Source: Vibrio sp. SCSIO 43135 (GTDB taxonomy: Bacteria; Pseudomonadota; Gammaproteobacteria; Enterobacterales; Vibrionaceae). Taken from it: a stretch of 64,000 bases of DNA. A program made the position numbers and the translations under genes. The number at the start of each line of letters is the position of its first letter. The stretch's first letter is position 1. The stretch covers positions 1,612,001-1,676,000 of the forward strand of contig NZ_CP071859.1 in NCBI RefSeq assembly GCF_023716665.1, in the 5' to 3' direction. The notes below the pieces were generated by a model. The model was not told the origin of the DNA. It did not search any database and saw nothing but the letters and a program-made list of their open reading frames with translations. Below are positions 25,170 through 33,766 of the stretch, in pieces.

Positions 25170-26610
25170 AACTTGGCTCCTCGCCATCCCACTCTTTGTA
25201 CTTGCGTTCTAACGTTTTTCTTGCCACGCCCAGCGTTCTAGAAGCCGCTGATTTATTCCCATCATGGAAGTTAACCACTTGTTGAATGTGTGATTTTTCA
25301 ACATCTTTAAGTGTCCAGTTATTCGGATAGCCTTCGCCAAAATCGACTTTTCCTTCAGGAATCGATGGTATTTCTGCGCCACTGGAAACCGTCATTGAGA
25401 CATGTGTTGGTGAAACACCACCGTTCAATTCGCGCCAATAATGCGCAGGTGGTTTCCCGAGCAAAATGCAACGCTCAATTAGGTTTTTAAGCTCTCGAAT
25501 ATTACCTGGCCAGTCATAGTCATTCATGGCCGAGATATCCTCATGAGCCCATTTTGGATCTGGCATCGCAAGCTCAGAAGTTAGCATCTTGGTAAAGAAA
25601 GGAACCAACTCAAGCAAATCACTCTTACGCTCTTTAAGTGGGGGCACTTCGATACGAAGTACATTGAGCCGGTAGTATAAGTCCGCTCGAAAATTACCCT
25701 TATCCACTTCCTCTTGTAGGTTGCGGTTAGTCGCTGCGACAACACGAACATCAACACTGATCTCTCTTTCTGAACCAACCGGGCGAATAGTTCGTTGTTC
25801 TAAAACACGCAACAGAGCGGATTGCATAGATAACGGCATTTCCCCTATTTCATCTAGAAACAACGTGCCACCATTAGCAACGCGAAAAAGCCCTTCACGG
25901 TTTTTCTTTGCGCCGGTGAAAGCGCCAGAAGTATGGCCAAACAGCTCACTTTCAAGTAATTCAGGTGCGATCGCACCACAGTTCACTGGCACAAATGGTC
26001 CTTTGCGTTGGCTTGCTTCATGAACACCACGAGCAACAAGCTCCTTACCCGTGCCCGATTCACCTTCCACCAAGACAGATGCTCGAGACGGCGCAAACTG
26101 AGTAATCAATTGCTTCAACTGCTTCGTTTTTTCTGATCCACCGACAATATCGGTTGTGAAGTGGCGTTTAAAGTCATGTTTAAGCGCAAACTGCATGCGC
26201 TCATTCAGGCGCTTGTCCATACAACGCTGAACCGCTTGTAGCATTTGGTCTAGGTTGAATGGCTTTAAAATAAAGTCCGATGCGCCAAGTTTTAAAGCCG
26301 AGATAGCCATCTCCAAATCGGCGTAACCGGTCATAAAGATCACATCACTTTTTCTCTCCGAATCATTGAATGCTTCTTCCCATTCAATACCAGAGCGACC
26401 AGGTAAATTGATGTCTAAAATAATAAGGTCATAATGACTAGAAACCCTGAGTACTTCAGCATCTTCGATACTGCCTGCCGTATCGACTTTGCTAAACCAT
26501 TTACCGAGTGCCTTCTTTAAAATGGCTTGCATTCCCGCCTCATCGTCTACGACGAGCACTGAAAAAGCTTGGTATTGGAGGGCATGTTTAGAATCGATGG
26601 AAGGAGACAT
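25159..26610 (-). CDS. NtrC-family sigma54-dependent response regulator
   Basis: 483 aa. The receiver domain has the acidic pair VDDE and phospho-acceptor Asp66 in LDINLPG. The AAA+ domain carries Walker A GESGTGKE near residue 183, the sigma54-contact loop GAFTGA near 233, and the LFLDEIGEM Walker B. A Fis-type helix-turn-helix lies at the end (NKSAASRTLGVARKTLERKY). When phosphorylated it should activate sigma54 promoters. Four such promoters with a shared palindrome lie at tupA, fdh, DUF3305 and fdhD, so it is the natural candidate regulator. Two of the palindromes lie in its own 5' region, so it may also control itself. It is divergent from tupABC. Confidence 0.93.
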   Translation of the reverse strand: MSPSIDSKHALQYQAFSVLVVDDEAGMQAILKKALGKWFSKVDTAGSIEDAEVLRVSSHYDLIILDINLPGRSGIEWEEAFNDSERKSDVIFMTGYADLEMAISALKLGASDFILKPFNLDQMLQAVQRCMDKRLNERMQFALKHDFKRHFTTDIVGGSEKTKQLKQLITQFAPSRASVLVEGESGTGKELVARGVHEASQRKGPFVPVNCGAIAPELLESELFGHTSGAFTGAKKNREGLFRVANGGTLFLDEIGEMPLSMQSALLRVLEQRTIRPVGSEREISVDVRVVAATNRNLQEEVDKGNFRADLYYRLNVLRIEVPPLKERKSDLLELVPFFTKMLTSELAMPDPKWAHEDISAMNDYDWPGNIRELKNLIERCILLGKPPAHYWRELNGGVSPTHVSMTVSSGAEIPSIPEGKVDFGEGYPNNWTLKDVEKSHIQQVVNFHDGNKSAASRTLGVARKTLERKYKEWDGEEPSYAE

Positions 26611-26636
26611 AATGTTCTCTTGGCTATCAAAAAATT

Positions 26637-26696
26637 GGGACAGAGTGTACCAACTAAATTTTTTTTAGCTTGTGCTAATGTGCGACATTTTGTCCT
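26637..26696. promoter_or_regulatory. Paired GGGACA-N3-TGTCCC palindromes upstream of tupA
   Basis: GGGACA-GAG-TGTACC at 26637-26651 and GCGACA-TTT-TGTCCT at 26682-26696. The centres lie about 136 and 90 bases upstream of the tupA -12 element, a usual enhancer distance. The 13-mer GACAAAATGTCGC read on the minus strand also occurs upstream of the fdh promoter. Confidence 0.65.
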
Positions 26697-26765
26697 AACT
26701 CAAATTTTGAAGGGAATAAGTCGCTGATATATGGATCAAATTGACGGGGAAAGCCATTATTACAG

Positions 26766-26784
26766 TTGGCACTATGCTTGCTAT
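26766..26784 (+). promoter_or_regulatory. Sigma54 promoter of tupABC
   Basis: TTGGCACTATGCTTGCTAT: TGGCAC and TTGCT are perfect, with GG (26768-26769) and GC (26780-26781) ten bases apart. Start would be near 26793, about 64 bases before the tupA ATG. Confidence 0.9.
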
Positions 26785-26856
26785 ACCATGTGTGCAATCC
26801 GGGTATCGATTGATACGGGCTGTCTATTGTCCATTACATAACGGAATAATAATTAC

Positions 26857-27675
26857 ATGAAAGCGACACATTTTACTTTGGCAGCAGCAACGCTAGCCTT
26901 CGTCAGTTTCACCGCCTCTTCTTCTGAAGAGTCCCAACACGTGCGTCTTGCGACCACAACAAGTACCTACCATTCGGGGCTGCTTGATTACTTACTCCCT
27001 AAATTCGAACAAGACACCGGCTATAAAGTTGATGTTATTGCGGCAGGTACCGGTAAATCACTTAAAATGGGTGAAAATGGCGACGTCGATTTAGTGATGA
27101 CCCATGCGCCTAAAGCAGAAGCAACGTTCGTTGACAAAGGATACGGAGTATTACCCCGCAAATTGATGTACAACGATTTTGTCATCGTTGGTCCACAATC
27201 TGATCCAGCTAAAGTCTCCAATTCCCAAGATGTGGCAGAAGTATTCAAAAACATTGCTAACGCTAATGTCACGTTTGTGTCTCGTGGTGACGATTCTGGT
27301 ACTCACAAAAAAGAAAAAGGTATTTGGGAACAAAGCAAAATTGAACCTAATTTTGGTGGCTATCGCTCAGTAGGCCAAGGCATGGGCCCTACACTTAACA
27401 TGGCGTCTGAGATGCAAGGCTACACCATTACCGACCGTGGAACTTGGTTGGCATACAACAATAAACTAGACCTTTCTGTGCTATTCCAAGGCGACAAGAA
27501 GCTGTTTAACCCTTACCAAGTTATCTTAGTGAACCCAGAGCGCTACCCGAGTATTAATTATCAGGGGGCCAAAGTATTCAGTGACTGGCTCGTGAACCCG
27601 CGAGGCCAAGAACTCATCAACCAATTCAAACTCAATGGCAAACAACTGTTTGTTGCCAACGCAAACGAGAAATAA
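26857..27675 (+). CDS. tupA: TupA tungstate-binding periplasmic protein
   Basis: 272 aa with a signal peptide (MKATHFTLAAATLAFVSFTA, cleavage near residue 22). The TupA ligand motifs TTTSTYHSG near 33-41 and RGDDSGTH near 141-148 are present; both contact the oxyanion in the family. It binds tungstate (and less well molybdate) for the TupBC importer. PstS-like phosphate binders lack this motif set. It is the first gene of a tight operon and has a perfect sigma54 promoter. Metal supply for the neighbouring formate dehydrogenase is the likely purpose, suggesting a tungsten- or mixed-metal enzyme. Confidence 0.92.
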   Translation: MKATHFTLAAATLAFVSFTASSSEESQHVRLATTTSTYHSGLLDYLLPKFEQDTGYKVDVIAAGTGKSLKMGENGDVDLVMTHAPKAEATFVDKGYGVLPRKLMYNDFVIVGPQSDPAKVSNSQDVAEVFKNIANANVTFVSRGDDSGTHKKEKGIWEQSKIEPNFGGYRSVGQGMGPTLNMASEMQGYTITDRGTWLAYNNKLDLSVLFQGDKKLFNPYQVILVNPERYPSINYQGAKVFSDWLVNPRGQELINQFKLNGKQLFVANANEK

Positions 27676-27681
27676 CGCTCT

Positions 27682-28380
27682 ATGAGCCTTTGGCAGACAA
27701 CCTTAGAAGCACTCGCACTGCTGTTTAATTTCGACAAAGATCTTTGGCAGATCGTCGCGGTATCCTTTAGCGTTTCGCTATCGGCAATTTCGCTGGTCCT
27801 CCTGCCATCGATTCTTCTCTCGTTTATCCTTGCGTATACCGAGTTTCGTGGAAAATGGCTGCTTCTTTCAGTCATTAATACGTTACAAGCAATCCCAACA
27901 GTGGTGATTGGCTTACTTCTTTACATGATGCTTTCTCGCTCTGGCCCCCTTGGCGATTGGCAGATGTTGTTTACTCAGAAAGCCATGATTGTCGGCCAAA
28001 TGATCATTTGTTTCCCTGTTCTTGTCTCCATGATGCACGGTGCATTGCAGTCCAGCGATCGCCGTGCCGTGGAAACATCTATCACTCTTGGGGTTTCCAT
28101 TCCACGTGTTGCCGCAACCATGATATGGGAAACACGCTTTCCTCTAATGGCAGCAACCATCGCGGCATTTTCTCGTATCGTAACGGAAGTGGGCTGTTCA
28201 ATGATGGTAGGCGGAAACATTATGGGCATGACACGTAACATTCCTACTGCTATCGCAATGGAAAGTCATAAAGGCGCTTTCGCACAAGGCGTAGCGTTAG
28301 GAATTGTTCTATTATCTCTTGCACTTATACTGAATTTTCTACTTACCAGTATGAGAGGCAAAGGTTATCTTCGTACTTAA
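27682..28380 (+). CDS. tupB: TupB tungstate ABC transporter permease
   Basis: 232 aa with five or six membrane segments. The cytoplasmic coupling loop of ABC permeases is visible as SSDRRAVETSITLGVSIPRVAATMIWE (key residues: the A-x3-G of AVETSITLGV). FSRIVTEVGCSMMVGGNIMG near residues 162-182 is characteristic of TupB and WtpB-like permeases. It forms the membrane channel of the tungstate importer as a homodimer. The ATG lies six bases after the tupA stop, so translation is probably coupled. Confidence 0.9.
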   Translation: MSLWQTTLEALALLFNFDKDLWQIVAVSFSVSLSAISLVLLPSILLSFILAYTEFRGKWLLLSVINTLQAIPTVVIGLLLYMMLSRSGPLGDWQMLFTQKAMIVGQMIICFPVLVSMMHGALQSSDRRAVETSITLGVSIPRVAATMIWETRFPLMAATIAAFSRIVTEVGCSMMVGGNIMGMTRNIPTAIAMESHKGAFAQGVALGIVLLSLALILNFLLTSMRGKGYLRT

Positions 28381-28389
28381 GGGCGTTGT

Positions 28390-29106
28390 ATGACGATCAA
28401 AATTACAGCTCAACAACTGTCGATGCGTTTCAAAGAACGCGTCCTGTTCCACATTCCAGAGTTATCCATTGGTCCGAACGACGCCATCTACCTTAAAGGC
28501 GACAACGGTGTAGGGAAAACAACGCTACTCAAAATACTGTCAGGATTATTAAAGCCAACGACAGGAAAGATAGCGCAACCTACTTCAAACTGGCTCAACC
28601 GCTTTTCAATGCGCACAGGACGCAAAGATGTCATCTATCTTCATCAGTCTCCGTATCTGTTTGATGGCACTGTCTATCAAAATATTGTGTACGGTATTCG
28701 CTACCAAAAAGAGTCAGCAAATGATAAGCGAGCTCAAGTTATCACGGCTTTGCGTATGGTAGGATTAGAAACTTTGGCAGATGAACACATATCAGTGCTA
28801 TCTGGCGGAGAAAAACAGCGTGTAGCCATGGCCAGAGCTTGGATTCTCAAGCCTTCGATATTATTAATGGATGAGCCAAGTGCCTCACTCGATCACGAAT
28901 CAATAGATAGGTTGGTCGTAATGGCAAAAGATCTGCTAGCACGGGGCTCAAGCCTGGTAATCACGAGCCACCAAACTAACGCGCTGACCGATTTATGTAG
29001 GAAACAGTGGTGGATAAAAGACACGACACTCGTCGAATCACCACTGCTTCAAGTAATTAAAGATACTTCTCAAGAGAAAACGTATGCTACTTCCAACGCA
29101 AACTAG
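28390..29106 (+). CDS. tupC: TupC tungstate ABC transporter ATPase
   Basis: 238 aa, a single ATP-binding cassette: Walker [10 protein letters not shown] near residues 38-46, signature LSGGEKQRV near 138-146, Walker [13 protein letters not shown] and the H-loop in ITSHQ. It powers tungstate import through TupB. The gene starts nine bases after tupB and its end overlaps mobA by 23 bases, which places cofactor synthesis genes in the same transcript. Confidence 0.92.
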   Translation: MTIKITAQQLSMRFKERVLFHIPELSIGPNDAIYLKGDNGVGKTTLLKILSGLLKPTTGKIAQPTSNWLNRFSMRTGRKDVIYLHQSPYLFDGTVYQNIVYGIRYQKESANDKRAQVITALRMVGLETLADEHISVLSGGEKQRVAMARAWILKPSILLMDEPSASLDHESIDRLVVMAKDLLARGSSLVITSHQTNALTDLCRKQWWIKDTTLVESPLLQVIKDTSQEKTYATSNAN

Positions 29107-29671
29107 TTGGGTTATTTTAGCTGGAGGCCAAGCCAGCCGCATGGGTGGTCAGGATAAAGGCCTTATTGAGTTAGACGGAAAGCCACTGATCGAGCACGTT
29201 CTGGATCGGCTTTCTCCTCAAGCATCTTCCATCACTATCAACGCAAACAGAAATCAACAACGCTATAAGCAGTTTGCTCCCGTTATCAGTGATACTTTCC
29301 CTGATTACCCAGGCCCGCTTGGCGGCATTCATGCAGGGTTGCTAAACAGTGAAACTGATTGGGTCGGCTACGTGCCTTGTGATAGCCCACAGATAAACAC
29401 CGACTTGGTCGAGCGCTTCTGCTCTCAAGTTCAGCCTGACAGTGACATACTTGTTGCCCACGATGGTGAGTTTAAACAACCTGTTTTCACTCTTTTCCAC
29501 AAACGTGTATTGCCAAAGTTAACCGCTTTTTTAGAAAGCGGCGATCGAAAAATCATCCTTTTGTATAAAGGCTGTAATACCAGCTATGTCGACTTTAGCG
29601 ATTCACCTCAGTGCTTCGTCAACTTAAACACCCCGGAAGAACTTGCCCAGTTTGGCACGGTTCAATCGTAA
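29084..29671 (+). CDS. mobA: MobA molybdenum cofactor guanylyltransferase
   Basis: 195 aa, cytoplasmic. The nucleotide-binding motif [18 protein letters not shown] near residues 9-26 is diagnostic, followed by [11 protein letters not shown] and VPCDSPQIN (metal-binding DSP). It joins GMP to molybdopterin to make the guanine dinucleotide form (bis-MGD) used by formate dehydrogenase. Its ATG lies inside the end of tupC. Length matches E. coli MobA (194). Confidence 0.92.
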   Translation: MLLPTQTSWVILAGGQASRMGGQDKGLIELDGKPLIEHVLDRLSPQASSITINANRNQQRYKQFAPVISDTFPDYPGPLGGIHAGLLNSETDWVGYVPCDSPQINTDLVERFCSQVQPDSDILVAHDGEFKQPVFTLFHKRVLPKLTAFLESGDRKIILLYKGCNTSYVDFSDSPQCFVNLNTPEELAQFGTVQS

Positions 29672-29698
29672 AGAATCAAAGAGATAGTATTTGTTGCT

Positions 29699-31471
29699 AT
29701 GAGTATTCAAACTCCTAATATCCCACTTCTTGGTTTTGCGGCCTACTCAGGTACAGGTAAAACTACCCTACTCGAAGCCTTACTTCCTAAGCTGACCGAA
29801 GCAGGGTTAAAAATCGGTGTGCTTAAACATGCTCACCATAACTTTGATGTCGATATCCCAGGGAAAGACAGTTATAGATTGCGTAAAGCCGGCGCGTCTC
29901 AGATGTTGATCTCTTCTCGAAATCGCCACGCGCTAATGACGGAAACGCCAGACTCAGAAGCAGAATTTGAATATCTTCTTACTCGTTTTGATACTCAAAA
30001 ACTGGATGTCATTTTAGTTGAAGGTTGTAAGAATATTGAATTTCCTAAAATAGAACTACACCGAGAGGAAGTTGGAAAACCGTGGCTTTACCCAAATGAT
30101 AGCAACATTATCGCCATCGCCGCCGATACTTCGGTAGAAAGCGAACTTCCTCAAATGAGTATCAACGACTTAGATGCGATTGCTCAATTCATTCTTAATT
30201 ACGTTGCGAAAGGCACAACCAAAAAAGTATCTGAAGCGGCATGTTGTGACACCTTATCCCCTGCTTTCCTATCAGTTCAGCAAGGGCAAGATAAAATTCT
30301 CGCTGAAGTTTCTGCAGTCCAGTTGGTAGAACCTACTCATATTGCTCAATCATACGGCCGTATTCTGGGACATTCTGTAGCATCGCCAGTGAACGTTCCG
30401 CAGTACACGAATTCAGCAATGGATGGCTTTGCGATTCGTAGTGACGACCTAGGCCGTACAGAGTATCAAGTTGTTGCAGAGATTTTGGCTGGATATAGCT
30501 ACGACAAACCTTTAGAAAAAGGCCAAGCGGTTAAAATTATGACCGGCGCGCCGACACCTGAGCATGCTGATACCGTGGTCATGCGAGAACAAGCTAGTGC
30601 AGAAGGTGACAAGGTCACATTCGGTGACGCAGTGATTAAGGCGGGTCAAAATGTACGTCAAGCCGGTGAAGACTTAGCTCTTGGCCAAACCGTGTTTGAT
30701 GTTGGCACTCGGATAGAGTCTCCTGAAATGGGCATGCTTGCCTCATTAGGCTTTGAGCATTGTGACACGATTCGTAAGTTGAAGGTTGCCGTATTTTCAA
30801 CCGGAGACGAAGTACAAGCGCCGGGAACACCGATTAAGCCTAACTCTATCTTTGACTCGAACCGATTCACGATCATGGGGTTACTAGAAAAGCTAGGGTG
30901 TGAAATTTTAGATTACGGCATTATTGAAGATAACGAACAGAGAATGGTAGAAGCGCTGGAAAAAGCAGCCACTGAAGCCGACCTGATTATGACTTCTGGT
31001 GGCGTGTCTGTCGGCGATGCTGATTACATCAAACTGGCTCTAGATAGACTTGGAAAAATCGATTTTTGGCGCATCAATATGCGCCCTGGCAGGCCGTTAG
31101 CGTTTGGTAAAGTGACTGGAAAACCGTTTTTCGGTCTACCTGGCAACCCAGTGGCTGTCATGGTGTCATTCATCAACTTCGTTGAACCTGCAATACGCAA
31201 AATGCAAGGTGAAGCGAATTGGCAACCATTGAAAGTGAAAGCGGTAGCAACAGAACCTCTGCGTTCTCGTCAAGGGCGTACTGAATTTAGCCGTGGCGTA
31301 TACAGTGTTGATGAACATGGTCAACTGGTCGTAAAGACAACGGGTAAACAGGGTTCCGGCATTCTCCGTTCAATGAGCGAAGCCAACTGCCTAATTGAGG
31401 TCTCCCCTGCTGTCGACACCGTTAAAGTCGGAGAAAGCGTGACAATCATTCCGCTTCAAGGCAGAATCTAG
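29699..31471 (+). CDS. moeA: MobB-MoeA fusion, molybdenum cofactor synthesis
   Basis: 590 aa made of two enzymes usually encoded apart. Residues 1-170 are MobB: a P-loop YSGTGKTTLL near 17-26 and KIGVLKHAHH, a GTP-binding helper of MobA. After a short linker near 170-190 comes MoeA (about 190-590): NSAMDGFAIRSDD, VMREQAS, GDEVQAPGT, SNRFTIMGLL, TSGGVSVGDADYIK and GLPGNPVAVMVSF. MoeA inserts molybdate or tungstate into adenylylated molybdopterin. No stop or frameshift is seen between the parts. It follows mobA by 27 bases and ends the tup-mob operon. Standalone moaA-E and mogA are not in the window. Confidence 0.92.
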   Translation: MSIQTPNIPLLGFAAYSGTGKTTLLEALLPKLTEAGLKIGVLKHAHHNFDVDIPGKDSYRLRKAGASQMLISSRNRHALMTETPDSEAEFEYLLTRFDTQKLDVILVEGCKNIEFPKIELHREEVGKPWLYPNDSNIIAIAADTSVESELPQMSINDLDAIAQFILNYVAKGTTKKVSEAACCDTLSPAFLSVQQGQDKILAEVSAVQLVEPTHIAQSYGRILGHSVASPVNVPQYTNSAMDGFAIRSDDLGRTEYQVVAEILAGYSYDKPLEKGQAVKIMTGAPTPEHADTVVMREQASAEGDKVTFGDAVIKAGQNVRQAGEDLALGQTVFDVGTRIESPEMGMLASLGFEHCDTIRKLKVAVFSTGDEVQAPGTPIKPNSIFDSNRFTIMGLLEKLGCEILDYGIIEDNEQRMVEALEKAATEADLIMTSGGVSVGDADYIKLALDRLGKIDFWRINMRPGRPLAFGKVTGKPFFGLPGNPVAVMVSFINFVEPAIRKMQGEANWQPLKVKAVATEPLRSRQGRTEFSRGVYSVDEHGQLVVKTTGKQGSGILRSMSEANCLIEVSPAVDTVKVGESVTIIPLQGRI

Positions 31472-31486
31472 ACCAATTACTAAATT

Positions 31487-31510
31487 AAAGGCCAGTTCAC
31501 TGGCCTTTTT
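31487..31510 (+). terminator. Terminator after mobB-moeA
   Basis: AAAGGCCAG (31487-31495), TTCA loop, CTGGCCTTT (31500-31508) and further T. The next gene begins 16 bases on. Confidence 0.85.
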
Positions 31511-31526
31511 CTTTGAGAAGACAAAT

Positions 31527-31790
31527 ATGGCTCGTACAATTCTTTACACGTACAAAGATGAAGAAAAGACCCTAACTTTTTCATATCAACAGCATAGAAA
31601 CATCCACGAAGCCGTTGCAGAGGCTGAAGGCATCGATATTTCGGACTACCTTAAAATGGAACAACAGATTGAGGCGGTTTCTGACACTAAAGCAGTACGT
31701 AATTACCGCGACAATCACTTTCGTAAGTTAGGGTTTAGTAAGATTACGCTTCAGCAGAAAGAAAACCTTGGCGTGGGTAAAAAGAAGTAA
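31527..31790 (+). CDS. DUF2960-type small protein
   Basis: 87 aa, charged, with no signal or membrane segment. It begins MARTILYTYKDEEKTLTFSY and ends in a Lys-rich tail. I match it from memory to DUF2960, a small conserved family of Vibrio and relatives with no known function. TTTGAGAAGACAAAT precedes the ATG. It follows the moeA terminator closely, so it may be expressed by read-through or from a promoter inside moeA. It converges on nagK across a bidirectional terminator. Confidence 0.75.
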   Translation: MARTILYTYKDEEKTLTFSYQQHRNIHEAVAEAEGIDISDYLKMEQQIEAVSDTKAVRNYRDNHFRKLGFSKITLQQKENLGVGKKK

Positions 31791-31804
31791 TCTCTCATTC
31801 AACG

Positions 31805-31834
31805 AAAAAGGGCTCGTAAATACGAGCCCTTTTT
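31805..31834. terminator. Bidirectional terminator between DUF2960 and nagK
   Basis: AAAAAGGGCTCGTA (31805-31818) pairs with TACGAGCCCTTTTT (31821-31834), a 14-bp stem with A and T tracts for both strands. Confidence 0.9.
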
Positions 31835-31854
31835 ATTAGGTCAATTGGCACCTG

Positions 31855-32763
31855 CTACTTGATATTCAAGAACGCAGCACCACGTACACCACCTGAATCA
31901 CCGTGTTTAGCTTTGATGATCTTCGGGCATTTAGCCACTGAAAGGAGATGTTTTGGTATACGCTTAGGCATTTCTTCGTAGATAAGTTCGAAGTTAGATA
32001 ACCCGCCACCTAAAGCAACGACATGTGGATCGTTTCCAGTAAAGATATTTGCAAAACAAATCGCTAGAAGCTCCATGAATCGCTCTACATGCTCCACCGC
32101 TTTCTCTTCGCCTTCCGCATGAGCTTTGATGATCTCAATCGCTTTCTTCTGTTCACCAAAGTAATGCTCATAAATCAGCTCAAAACCACGGCCAGAAAGG
32201 TAGCTGTCTAAACAACCTTTTTTACCACACCCACAGCCTAGTAAAGGCGCATTATCTCCTAAATGGAACCACGCATCCAAAGGTAGGCGCATATGGCCAA
32301 GTTCACCCGCGACATTGTTACGGCCAGAGAAGACTTTACCGTCGTAAATCAGCCCGCCACCAAATCCAGTCCCCAAGATAAGGCCCATTACAGACGCTTC
32401 ATCTTTAAGCTCATCATCCCACGCTTCTGAAAGAGCAAAACAGTTAGCGTCATTTTCAATCTTAACGCTACGACCAATCTTAGCTTCAAGGTCAGCGCGA
32501 AGTTGTTTACCTTTTGCAGCTGGAACATTTACAGTTAACACTTCTGACGTATCGGCATCTTCCATACCTGGTAGACCCAAGCCAATTTTGCCTTCACAGC
32601 TTAGTTCCGCATCGTACTTGTTTACTAAACCTGCAATGGTCTCAACCAATAGGTTATAGTCATCCGTTGGGGTTGGAACGCGTTCCGTTGCAACACGCTC
32701 TAGTTGTTCATTGAAAGCACCAAACTCAATTTTAGTGCCGCCGACGTCAAAGCCGTAATACAT
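31855..32763 (-). CDS. nagK: N-acetylglucosamine kinase, ROK family
   Basis: 302 aa, start [15 protein letters not shown] as in E. coli NagK (303 aa). The ROK features are FDVGGTKIE near residues 4-12 (phosphate 1), [16 protein letters not shown] near 101-116 with the catalytic Asp, [11 protein letters not shown] near 127-137, and the Zn site [17 protein letters not shown] near 177-193. It phosphorylates GlcNAc recovered from peptidoglycan or chitin, in the cytoplasm. An AGGAGA ribosome site supports the ATG at 32763. It is a single gene, which is common for nagK. Confidence 0.93.
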   Translation of the reverse strand: MYYGFDVGGTKIEFGAFNEQLERVATERVPTPTDDYNLLVETIAGLVNKYDAELSCEGKIGLGLPGMEDADTSEVLTVNVPAAKGKQLRADLEAKIGRSVKIENDANCFALSEAWDDELKDEASVMGLILGTGFGGGLIYDGKVFSGRNNVAGELGHMRLPLDAWFHLGDNAPLLGCGCGKKGCLDSYLSGRGFELIYEHYFGEQKKAIEIIKAHAEGEEKAVEHVERFMELLAICFANIFTGNDPHVVALGGGLSNFELIYEEMPKRIPKHLLSVAKCPKIIKAKHGDSGGVRGAAFLNIK

Positions 32764-32918
32764 GCAAATCTCTCCTAGAAAAAGGTTCCAAAGCTAGAAC
32801 CAAAAAGCATAACTTTGGGCATTATCCATATAGCTACGCCTACAAACCGTGACGTATAACATATTTATCTTGTAGGTAACTGCAACCGACCAATTGCTCA
32901 CCAACTGATTACCATTTC

Positions 32919-33680
32919 TTAGAGGTGCTTCTCGCTTTTAGAATACTCCACGAAACGTTTCAGAAACGGGCGTGTTAAGTCGTGTTTCAAGCGAGTTTTA
33001 CTGAGCAAGTAGCTTTCCCTAAATGCTTCGAACCAAAGCTCAAGCGTCTTCGAGGCTTGAGTTTCACCCGCTTGCTCTAACACTAAAGCCGCAACTTCTG
33101 CCGTTGACAAATGGTCTTCGTTCATCGACTTACGCATCAAGTATTGGGAAACACTATCTGGCTTAATCGATAACACAGGTAAGCCCGTTAAATATTCCGA
33201 CTTTCTGAAAATCTTTCGCGCTTCACGCCAGCTACCATCAATAAAGATAAATAAAGGCTTACAATTTGGGGCCTTTTCTTTACGCAAATTAGTCGGTTCA
33301 AGGCTTGTTGAGGTGATGAGCCGTTGTTTATCATCAACATAGTCTTCAGGAAATACGATGATTGGTAGGTAGCTGGGGTCACTCAGCACCTTTAGCATTT
33401 CTGCGTCTGGTTCTGTACGGTTCCACTGATAAACAAACGTATCTTTAATCACATCCGCGATTAACTTACCCGTATTGCTTGGCTTAAATACCTCGTTGTC
33501 CGATACAATCAACATGGTAGCAATATTCGTATCGATGTCAGGCTGAAACTCACAAATGCAATGCTGGCTTGAGACTTGGCAATATTGGCAGCGGTTTACT
33601 TTCGCTCCTCGAGCATTGAATGCTTTGGTCGAGATAGATTGGCGGTATTGGAAAAGTCGGTGGAACGCGTGAATTCTCAT
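32919..33680 (-). CDS. tapT: tRNA-uridine aminocarboxypropyltransferase, DTW domain
   Basis: 253 aa. N-terminal cysteines CQYCQVSSQHCIC near residues 32-44 probably hold zinc, and the DTW motif appears as DGSWREARK near 148-156. TapT (YfiP) adds the aminocarboxypropyl group of S-adenosylmethionine to U47 of several tRNAs. Sequence before residue 29 (MRIHAFHRLFQYRQSIST) is short and basic; the ATG at 33680 has no strong ribosome site. It is divergent from the hydroxylase gene at 33767, with about 86 bases between them. Confidence 0.87.
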   Translation of the reverse strand: MRIHAFHRLFQYRQSISTKAFNARGAKVNRCQYCQVSSQHCICEFQPDIDTNIATMLIVSDNEVFKPSNTGKLIADVIKDTFVYQWNRTEPDAEMLKVLSDPSYLPIIVFPEDYVDDKQRLITSTSLEPTNLRKEKAPNCKPLFIFIDGSWREARKIFRKSEYLTGLPVLSIKPDSVSQYLMRKSMNEDHLSTAEVAALVLEQAGETQASKTLELWFEAFRESYLLSKTRLKHDLTRPFLKRFVEYSKSEKHL

Positions 33681-33766
33681 GAGGCTACATCTGCATTAAA
33701 CTGTGGACGTCTTTCGTTGTGGCGGCATTGTACTGACCACAGGTTAAGAATCAAATGGAGTTACAC

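Noticed and set aside
25721..26023. 100-aa open frame opposite the NtrC-type regulator
   Set aside because: Antisense shadow of the AAA+ domain; no ribosome site and biased composition.
26857..27675. Phosphate-binding PstS as the identity of the binding protein
   Set aside because: The TTTST and RGDDSGTH motifs, the TupB-type permease and the following mob/moe genes fit tungstate, not phosphate; no phoU or pstC is present.
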